Shown one piece after another: positions 1 through 5,069 of a stretch of 6,917 nt of DNA. Below the pieces are notes generated by a model. The model saw only the letters and a list, made by a program, of their open reading frames with translations. It was not told where the DNA came from and made no database searches. Every line of letters starts with the position of its first letter. The stretch's first letter is position 1. The DNA lies in contig CAMBTF010000090.1 of assembly GCA_945870545.1 (NCBI GenBank), positions 1 to 6,917 on the forward strand, read 5' to 3'. Both the position numbers and the translations under genes were made by a program. This DNA comes from Akkermansia muciniphila (GTDB lineage: Bacteria; Verrucomicrobiota; Verrucomicrobiia; Verrucomicrobiales; Akkermansiaceae).

Positions 1-2064
1 GACCTCTTCACCGGTCTCGCCGAGTTCGTCGTCGGGGTTGGCGGCGGTGGTTTCGCCATTGGCGATTTCGGAAGCCTCGATGGAGGCGAGGACGTCCTTG
101 AGGGGCTCAATGGCTTCGATGCGGTCGAGGTGCCCCTTGTATTCGGTCTGGGGCTTGAGCGGCAGGCGCATGCCGTTTTCCTTGGCGAAAAGCCCGGTAT
201 AGACTGTATTCACAAGTGGACCGCAGACGGCACCACCCGAGCCGCCGGCTTGGACGAGGATCACGACCGCGTAGCGCGGCTTGTCGAAGGGCGCGAAAGA
301 GATGATCCAGGAGTTGTTGGATTTCTTGCCGTTGTCGGTGGTCTGTGAAGTTCCTGTTTTGGCGGCTACTACGATATCCTCCATACGGACTTTTCCGGCG
401 GTGCCACCCGCCTCATTGACGGCTTTCCGCATGCCTTCGCGGATCAGGCTGAGGTCGGTTTCCTTGACGCCGGATTGCAGGAGATCGACCTCAAGTTTCG
501 GGATGTCGGGAACGAGGACTTTGCCGTCGTCAGCGGTCACTTTTTTTACTAGACGCGGCTGGAAGTATTTCCCGCCGTTGGCAACGGTCGAAACCATGGC
601 CGCCATCTGCAGCGGGGTGGCGAGCATATCGCCCTGGCCGATGGACATCATGGCGGTGAGTGCGGGCGTCATTACCGCGCCGGGGCGTGCGGCACGCCAT
701 GAGCGGGAACCGGGGAGGATACCGGTATCCTCATTGGGAAGCTCGACTCCGGTTTTCTTGCCGAAGCCGACCAGCGAGCAGCCGTCCACCATCGCCTTCC
801 AGCCCATGGCATTCGCCATCTTGTTGAAATACGGGTTGCAGGATTGTTGGATCGCCTCGGGCAGGCGCAGCGAGCCGTGGCGCCCGCCGTTCTTGTTGTA
901 GATCCAGCAACCGATCTTATGGTTGCCGAACGGGACGAAGCCATCGCAGGAAAACGTGCGGCCCGCGATGCCCTGGACCGCGCCGGCGATGGCAGTGGCG
1001 ACTTTCATGGTAGAGCCGGGTTCGAAGGGTGCGATGGTGCGGTTGGTGAAAGGGGAGAGCTGTGGGTTTGACCCGTATTCGATCAGTTTCTCGCGGGAGA
1101 TGGAGGGGATAAAAGCATTCGGATCGTAATCCGGAACGGAGGCCATTGCCAACACCTCGCCGGTATTGACGTCCATTACAACCCCTGCGGCCCGTCCCGC
1201 ACGGCGCAGAGTATTTTCTAACAGAAACTGGATACGGGCATCGATGGACAGCAGGACGCGCGCTCCGGTGCCGGGCTTCGTGTAATCGAGCATTCCGACG
1301 GTGCGACCTTTCTCATCCTTCAGGACGGTCTTGCTACCTTCGGGGCCGCGCAGGTACTCGTCCATGGTGGCCTCTATGCCGGCGATGCCTTTTTCATCGC
1401 CGATGTAGTGATCGAAGGCGCGTTTGTCGGCGGAGGAGATGTCGCCTTTCTCCCACTGCTTGAGATATCCGAGAACAGGGGATGCCAGCGTGCCGTAGGC
1501 GTATTGGCGCTGGGGGCGGATGCCGAGCGTGACGCCAGGGAACTCCAGGTTTCGCTCCGCGAGGCGGGCGAAGTCCTCGTAGGTGAGATCCGCGCGGTAG
1601 GTGAAAGGGACGAGGCCGCCGTGGGTGAGGTAATGCGTGCGCAGCGCCGAGGCATTGTAGTTTTTCGCGAGGCCGATTTCCTGCAGTGGCTTGATCGTCC
1701 ATTCGTTTACGATCGCGACGATATCCTTCTCCTTCTTTGCGCGCGGCAACCCGCCCTGCATCGTGAGGCGGTCGAGTGTGGGGGTGTCCGCGTTCTGCAG
1801 GCGGTAAACCCGGGCAATCTCGTCGAGGTCAAAGGAAACTACGTAGTTGCGTAGGTTGCGGGCGAGGGGGATGCCGTTGCGGTCGGTGATCTCGCCGCGG
1901 ATGCCGGGTTCGCGGACGGTCACGGTACGGTTCCCGGGGACGAGCGCCTGGAACTCGTCTTGCCGCTCGATCTGGAACTCATGGAGGCGCGACAACAGGG
2001 TGCCGAAGCCGACAAGAATGAGGGCCGTTAGCAGGTAGAGTCGTAATCGGAAGTGGGGTTCCAC
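1..2064 (-). CDS. mrdA: Penicillin-binding protein 2 (elongation-specific class B transpeptidase), C-terminus cut by the window edge
   Basis: This is the D,D-transpeptidase that cross-links side-wall peptidoglycan in the Rod complex, anchored in the inner membrane with its catalytic domain in the periplasm. I translated 688 codons without a stop from a GTG at 2064-2062 to base 1. One membrane segment lies at about residues 9-26. The class B dimerisation domain follows, with the hallmark RGEITDRNG at 56-64. The transpeptidase domain spans about 290-625. All three catalytic motifs are present: STMK with Ser351 and Lys354, SCN at 408-410, and KTGT at 569-572. Cys373 and Cys386 sit where many PBP2 proteins have a cysteine pair. 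The GTG is the only plausible start, because the mreD stop codon lies in the same frame just two codons upstream and the first internal Met comes far downstream. No clear Shine-Dalgarno sequence precedes it. From about residue 629 an acidic tail continues beyond the usual domain end. PBP2 rather than FtsI is inferred from the mreBCD context. Confidence 0.95.
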   Translation of the reverse strand, partial: MEPHFRLRLYLLTALILVGFGTLLSRLHEFQIERQDEFQALVPGNRTVTVREPGIRGEITDRNGIPLARNLRNYVVSFDLDEIARVYRLQNADTPTLDRLTMQGGLPRAKKEKDIVAIVNEWTIKPLQEIGLAKNYNASALRTHYLTHGGLVPFTYRADLTYEDFARLAERNLEFPGVTLGIRPQRQYAYGTLASPVLGYLKQWEKGDISSADKRAFDHYIGDEKGIAGIEATMDEYLRGPEGSKTVLKDEKGRTVGMLDYTKPGTGARVLLSIDARIQFLLENTLRRAGRAAGVVMDVNTGEVLAMASVPDYDPNAFIPSISREKLIEYGSNPQLSPFTNRTIAPFEPGSTMKVATAIAGAVQGIAGRTFSCDGFVPFGNHKIGCWIYNKNGGRHGSLRLPEAIQQSCNPYFNKMANAMGWKAMVDGCSLVGFGKKTGVELPNEDTGILPGSRSWRAARPGAVMTPALTAMMSIGQGDMLATPLQMAAMVSTVANGGKYFQPRLVKKVTADDGKVLVPDIPKLEVDLLQSGVKETDLSLIREGMRKAVNEAGGTAGKVRMEDIVVAAKTGTSQTTDNGKKSNNSWIISFAPFDKPRYAVVILVQAGGSGGAVCGPLVNTVYTGLFAKENGMRLPLKPQTEYKGHLDRIEAIEPLKDVLASIEASEIANGETTAANPDDELGETGEEV

Positions 2065-2070
2065 GGTTCA
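2062..2070 (-). promoter_or_regulatory. mreD stop / PBP2 start junction (TGA-ACC-GTG)
   Basis: The mreD stop TGA (2070-2068) is followed by one codon, ACC, and then the PBP2 start GTG (2064-2062), all in one frame. With no ribosome site visible, PBP2 is probably translated by re-initiation of ribosomes finishing mreD. Confidence 0.6.
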
Positions 2071-2667
2071 GAAGGATCGGCGTTTGTTTTTCCCGGCTTC
2101 GGGATAGAGGGAGTGGTCGAAAACCATGGCAAGGCGGTAGAGAAGCCAGAATACGAGAGGGGAAAAAAGCATGGTAAGCAGCGCCGTGTAGGACATGAGG
2201 CGCAGGATGGACCGGCTCATTACGAAATCCCCGCGCACGAAGGAGATGAGCGCGTAGTCGGCAGCGAGGTAGAGGAAAGTGGCAACGCCGGTGAGGAGCG
2301 CCGAGAACTGCCATTTCCCTTTCCGGAACAGGGGGCTCAAACCTTGCATGAGAAAGCCCATTCCCGCGAAAAGCAGGATGGAGTATCCGAAGCGCAGCGA
2401 CTCGGTGGGATGGGTGTAAATTTCGGGATCGGCCAGCATGGGCGCGAGCGAACAGTGGGCGTCCCAGAGGATACCGCCGATGAAAGCTAACAGCAGCATG
2501 GTCGGCGTTGCGACGGATACCGCGGCGCAGAGGAAAACCAGGTGGACGATCAGGATGCGGGCATGGCTAAGACCGGTGAACGCAGGCACGAATTGCTGCA
2601 CCAGGAAGGCGGCGAGCAGAAGGAAAACGGCGCTGAGGTTAAAGCGTAGCAAGGTGGTGGGTTTCAA
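2068..2667 (-). CDS. mreD: Rod shape-determining protein MreD
   Basis: This is a polytopic inner-membrane protein of the elongasome that works with MreC to connect cytoplasmic MreB filaments to the wall-synthesis enzymes. The 199-residue product is strongly hydrophobic, with about five membrane segments: roughly residues 10-30, 38-72 (probably two passes or a re-entrant loop), 93-112, 119-142 and 155-180. A Gly-rich stretch ending in Trp68-Asp69 resembles the conserved G-x-x-D region of MreD. The C-terminus is basic (KNKRRSF). The start is TTG at 2667-2665, whose last two bases are shared with the mreC TGA stop (TTGA overlap). No ATG or GTG lies nearby upstream in this frame, and the first internal Met (residue 57) would remove the first membrane segments. 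MreD proteins diverge quickly, so the call rests on topology and on position between mreC and PBP2. Confidence 0.88.
   Translation of the reverse strand: MKPTTLLRFNLSAVFLLLAAFLVQQFVPAFTGLSHARILIVHLVFLCAAVSVATPTMLLLAFIGGILWDAHCSLAPMLADPEIYTHPTESLRFGYSILLFAGMGFLMQGLSPLFRKGKWQFSALLTGVATFLYLAADYALISFVRGDFVMSRSILRLMSYTALLTMLFSPLVFWLLYRLAMVFDHSLYPEAGKNKRRSF
2664..2667 (-). promoter_or_regulatory. mreC stop / mreD start overlap (TTGA)
   Basis: The TTG start of mreD (2667-2665) and the TGA stop of mreC (2666-2664) share two bases. This is the TTG version of the common ATGA stop-start overlap and implies that mreD translation depends on mreC translation. Confidence 0.6.
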
Positions 2668-3470
2668 TGGTTCTCGGAAAGTACTACGAATACCGTACTC
2701 AGTTCGCTTAGATCCACGGCGGGTCTGACCAGCGCTTCGGAGTCAAGCGAACCTCTTTCAACCGAAATGAGGGTTCCAACTAGGATATTGGGTTGAAAGA
2801 TCCCGCCGCGGCCGGTGGTGAAAACGCGCTGGCCGGGTTGCAATGACGCGTTTTTCGAAAGGAAGCGGAGGCGGAGTATGGGGTTGTTGTCGAACTCGCC
2901 GCGCTGGCCGCTGAGGATGCCCACCTCCGGCGATCCCTCGATACGGACAGAGACCTGGCATTTCTCATCGGTGACGAGCAGGACGGAGGAACGGTTCTTG
3001 AACGGGCGGTCGATGAGGCCGACGAGACCGTCGTTGGAAAGGACGGACAGCTGGATGCCGATGCCGCGATCTTCGCCCGCGTCGATCTCCGCCGTCTGCC
3101 ACCAAGTGGTGGGATGGCGGCGGATGACATTCGCAGCTACGACATCAAAGTGCGTGGCTTTTTTGAAATCCAGGGCATGGCGCAGTTCGGCGTTTTCGCG
3201 CTCCAGTTCCTTGAAGCGGGACTCGATGATGCGCAGCCTGCCGATCTCGCCTCGGATGGTGGAAAGCTCGGCTTCCAGCTCCTTGGAATGTTTCGTTTCG
3301 CGGAGAAGATTACGGGCTTTCGTTTCCAGTGAGGAACCCGATTTCAGGGTGGGCGAGATCGCCTTAAAATAGGCGACCTGGATCTCCCGCACGACCGGCT
3401 CACTGCGGGTGAGCGCCCACATCGCCCCCGCGAGGAACAGAAGCAAAGCGATTAGGTTGAGCGGTTTCAT
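2664..3470 (-). CDS. mreC: Rod shape-determining protein MreC
   Basis: This is a bitopic periplasmic scaffold of the elongasome that contacts PBP2 and MreD and is thought to switch on PBP2-RodA. The 268-residue protein starts at an ATG. It has a short cytoplasmic end, one membrane helix at about residues 4-20, and a long charged coiled coil at about 45-105 ending in the ERENAELR motif typical of MreC. The C-terminal half is the two-barrel MreC domain. It contains recognisable family blocks: HPTTWWQTAEIDAG, a GLVGLIDRP turn, and GQRVFTTGRGGIFQPNILVG near the end. The length is normal for the family. mreC follows mreB after 36 bp and overlaps mreD by 4 bases. A possible ribosome site GGAG lies 12 bases before the ATG, within a small hairpin. 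Confidence 0.95.
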   Translation of the reverse strand: MKPLNLIALLLFLAGAMWALTRSEPVVREIQVAYFKAISPTLKSGSSLETKARNLLRETKHSKELEAELSTIRGEIGRLRIIESRFKELERENAELRHALDFKKATHFDVVAANVIRRHPTTWWQTAEIDAGEDRGIGIQLSVLSNDGLVGLIDRPFKNRSSVLLVTDEKCQVSVRIEGSPEVGILSGQRGEFDNNPILRLRFLSKNASLQPGQRVFTTGRGGIFQPNILVGTLISVERGSLDSEALVRPAVDLSELSTVFVVLSENH

Positions 3471-3482
3471 GGCCGTTGGAGT

Positions 3483-3497
3483 CTCCGGTTCGCGGAG
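3483..3497 (-). promoter_or_regulatory. Small hairpin covering the possible mreC ribosome-binding site
   Basis: In the 36-bp mreB-mreC gap, minus-strand CTCCG (3497-3493) pairs with CGGAG (3487-3483) around the loop CGAAC. The 3' arm contains the GGAG (3486-3483) that is the only Shine-Dalgarno-like sequence ahead of mreC, 12 bases from its ATG. If folded, it would limit mreC initiation unless ribosomes arriving from mreB open it. Confidence 0.3.
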
Positions 3498-3506
3498 TTC
3501 CGGGGC

Positions 3507-4535
3507 TCAACGTTCCGTATTGGTTACACGCTTGAGGAGGGCGAGCTCCTGTAGCGCCTTGCCGGTGCCTTCCGCGACCGCGCTGAGGGGATCCTCGGCG
3601 ACATGGACAGGTAGGCCAGTTTCCTCCCGGAGAAGACGGTCTAGCCCCTTGAGGAGGGCGCCGCCGCCGGCGAGGACGCTGCCGCGATCTACGAGGTCGG
3701 CGGCGAGTTCGGGAGGGCAGCGCTCAAGGGTGGTTCGAACGGCATCCACGATGGTGCCGAGTGGATCGGACATTGCCTCACGGATTTCTTGGGATGTGAT
3801 CGTGATCGTCTTCGGCAGACCTGCGACAAGATCGCGACCTTTCACCTCCATGGTCAGTTCCTTGGGAAGGGGTGCCGCGGAACCAAGTCGGATTTTGATA
3901 TCTTCGGAAGTGCGCTCCCCGATCATCAGGTTGTAGGCGCGTTTCATGTATTGAATGATCGCCTCGTCCAGTTCGTCTCCGGCGGTGCGGACGGAGCGCG
4001 CGTAAACGATACCGGAAAGCGAGATCAGTGCGACCTCGGTAGTGCCACCGCCGATATCGACGATCATGTTTCCGGATGCCTCCTGCACCGGCAGTCCGAC
4101 ACCGATCGCGGCAGCCATGGGTTCCTCGATGAGATACACTTCGCGGGCACCCGCCTGCTCGGCGGATTCGCGGACGGCGCGGCGCTCCACTTCGGTGATG
4201 CCGGAGGGAATGGCGATGAGGACGCGCGGGTTGTTGCGGCGGCCCTTGTTTACCTTGCGGATGAAATGGCGTAGCATCGCCTCAGTGACCTCGAAGTCGG
4301 CGATCACTCCGTCCTTGAGCGGGCGGATCGCGACGATGTTGCCGGGCGTGCGTCCCAGCATGCGTTTCGCGTCATCACCGACGGCCAGCACCTCGTTCGT
4401 GCCGGCTTTTACAGCCACCACGGAGGGCTCGCGGAGCACGATGCCGTGATCCTTTACATTGATGAGGGTGTTTGCGGTGCCGAGATCGATCCCGATGTCG
4501 TTGGAAAACAGGTTTCCGAAAAATCTTTTAAACAT
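3507..4535 (-). CDS. mreB: Rod shape-determining actin homologue MreB
   Basis: This is a bacterial actin that polymerises with ATP on the inner face of the cytoplasmic membrane and directs side-wall peptidoglycan synthesis. The 342-residue length is standard. The N-terminus [10 protein letters not shown] is a short amphipathic helix of the type that binds Gram-negative MreB to the membrane. The actin-fold ATPase motifs are in order: phosphate-1 DLGTANT at 17-23, the [13 protein letters not shown] region at 109-121, the EEPMAAAIG connect region at 137-145, phosphate-2 [10 protein letters not shown] at 160-169, and the adenosine motif AGGGALLKG at 289-297. Nothing is missing or broken. It is the first gene of the leftward operon, which continues into mreC, mreD and PBP2. 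No Shine-Dalgarno sequence is evident before the ATG; the preceding bases are AACTTTC. The leader appears to be roughly 140 bases long if the proposed promoter is right. Confidence 0.98.
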   Translation of the reverse strand: MFKRFFGNLFSNDIGIDLGTANTLINVKDHGIVLREPSVVAVKAGTNEVLAVGDDAKRMLGRTPGNIVAIRPLKDGVIADFEVTEAMLRHFIRKVNKGRRNNPRVLIAIPSGITEVERRAVRESAEQAGAREVYLIEEPMAAAIGVGLPVQEASGNMIVDIGGGTTEVALISLSGIVYARSVRTAGDELDEAIIQYMKRAYNLMIGERTSEDIKIRLGSAAPLPKELTMEVKGRDLVAGLPKTITITSQEIREAMSDPLGTIVDAVRTTLERCPPELAADLVDRGSVLAGGGALLKGLDRLLREETGLPVHVAEDPLSAVAEGTGKALQELALLKRVTNTER

Positions 4536-4589
4536 GAAAGTTGGTTTTGGAAGTGGTTGAAAACAAAGGGGTTGTGTGGAAAATTGACG

Positions 4590-4612
4590 AAAAATCCGGA
4601 AGGCTTATCCGG
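4590..4612 (-). terminator. Weak terminator-like hairpin in the mreB leader
   Basis: On the minus strand CCGGA (4612-4608) can pair with TCCGG (4600-4596) around a 7-base loop. It is followed directly by A and five T residues (4595-4590). The stem is only 5 bp, so termination would be inefficient. It lies between the proposed promoter and the mreB ATG, so if real it would act as an attenuator or leader structure rather than an operon end. Confidence 0.25.
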
Positions 4613-4680
4613 CCCCTCTGGTGCTCCGCACGCGCGGTCTTCGATCAGGCCGCAAGTAAACACCCTGCGGAAGAGTTGAG

Positions 4681-4709
4681 AGAATCAGAGTCACTCCCCG
4701 GCTCGTCAA
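4681..4709 (-). promoter_or_regulatory. Candidate sigma70-type promoter of the mreBCD-PBP2 operon
   Basis: On the minus strand TTGACG (4709-4704) matches the -35 consensus at five of six bases. It is followed after exactly 17 bases by GATTCT (4686-4681), a weak -10 matching at three of six. Transcription would start near 4673 and give a leader of about 138 bases before mreB. The -35 and spacing are good and the -10 is poor, so this is a candidate only. Confidence 0.35.
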
Positions 4710-4720
4710 GCGGGAAAGAG

Positions 4721-4751
4721 TGTTCCACGTAATTGATTCGGATGTTCCACG
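4721..4751. repeat. Pair of 9-bp direct repeats upstream of the mre promoter
   Basis: TGTTCCACG occurs at 4721-4729 and again at 4743-4751, a period of 22 bp or about two helical turns. Both copies lie just upstream of the proposed -35 of the mre operon, centred near -52 and -74. The right copy also forms part of a small palindrome, TCCACGGTGGA (4746-4756). Position and phasing fit a transcription factor site, but no regulator is identified. Confidence 0.4.
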
Positions 4752-4778
4752 GTGGATAGTGAGCCTGCGATGAATCAA

Positions 4779-4802
4779 GGAAGCCACCATCCTGTGGTTT
4801 CC
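4779..4802 (+). other. Stem-loop, 9-bp stem with 6-base loop
   Basis: GGAAGCCAC (4779-4787) pairs with GTGGTTTCC (4794-4802) around the loop CATCCT. All nine positions pair if one G-U wobble is allowed, which holds only for RNA from the plus strand; the minus strand would have an A-C mismatch there. A T-poor stretch follows, so it is not a classical terminator. It may be a structured leader element or a protein site. Confidence 0.35.
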
Positions 4803-4964
4803 GCGCATTTTCCCTTCAGTTGTCTTCGGCAAGCGATTGGGTGAGGTTTGTAGCATCCTACCGCTCCACTTCCTCTGTGCGAAGTTCTGGTTTTTGCGGG
4901 AGTCGATAGGGTAATTTTCTCCGGTATCTATTTTCGCTGGCGTGTGATAGAAAACAGCATCCCA

Positions 4965-4993
4965 TTGCGTCTTCCATACTGTCTTGTTCTTAT
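4965..4993 (+). promoter_or_regulatory. Weak promoter candidate for the cytochrome gene
   Basis: TTGCGT (4965-4970) and TCTTAT (4988-4993) are separated by 17 bases. A TG one base before the -10 gives an extended -10 element. The hexamers match the consensus at three and four of six bases. Transcription would start near 5000, about 70 bases before the ATG. Many such matches arise by chance. Confidence 0.2.
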
Positions 4994-5069
4994 CGAGTCT
5001 GTCCGCAGGTAAAGTGTGGCGCTTGCGGTAAGCCTGCTCAAATCCCGAAAAGCAATCGAATTGATCCCC

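Larger units (their letters stand above)
4536..5069. other. Divergent intergenic region between mreB and the cytochrome gene
   Basis: These 534 bases separate the two divergent start codons. They are visibly less GC-rich than the genes on either side, and I find no protein that looks real in any frame. The stretch contains the proposed mre promoter, a pair of upstream direct repeats, a terminator-like hairpin in the mreB leader, a separate strong hairpin, and a weak promoter candidate for the rightward gene, each listed separately. The part from about 4803 to 4960 shows nothing I can name. Confidence 0.8.

Noticed and set aside
541..547. Run of seven T (A7 on the coding strand) inside PBP2, a possible slippage or phase-variation site
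   Set aside because: The reading frame is intact through it and encodes an ordinary Lys-Lys pair. A single run of seven in an essential gene is weak evidence for programmed slippage.
281..901. Plus-strand open frame of 206 codons opposite PBP2
   Set aside because: It lies antisense to the transpeptidase domain, where all catalytic motifs read cleanly on the minus strand, and its product is low-complexity Ser/Pro/Arg. It is a shadow of the GC-rich coding strand.
2815..3372. Plus-strand open frame of 185 codons opposite mreC
   Set aside because: It is antisense to a clear MreC and its product is Ser/Arg-rich without domains.
3409..3936. Plus-strand open frame of 175 codons opposite mreB
   Set aside because: It is antisense to a full-length MreB with intact motifs and has an Arg/Ser-rich shadow composition.
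4770..4844. Plus-strand mini open frame of 24 codons in the intergenic region
   Set aside because: It is very short, has no ribosome site, runs through the hairpin, and its peptide has no recognisable feature.
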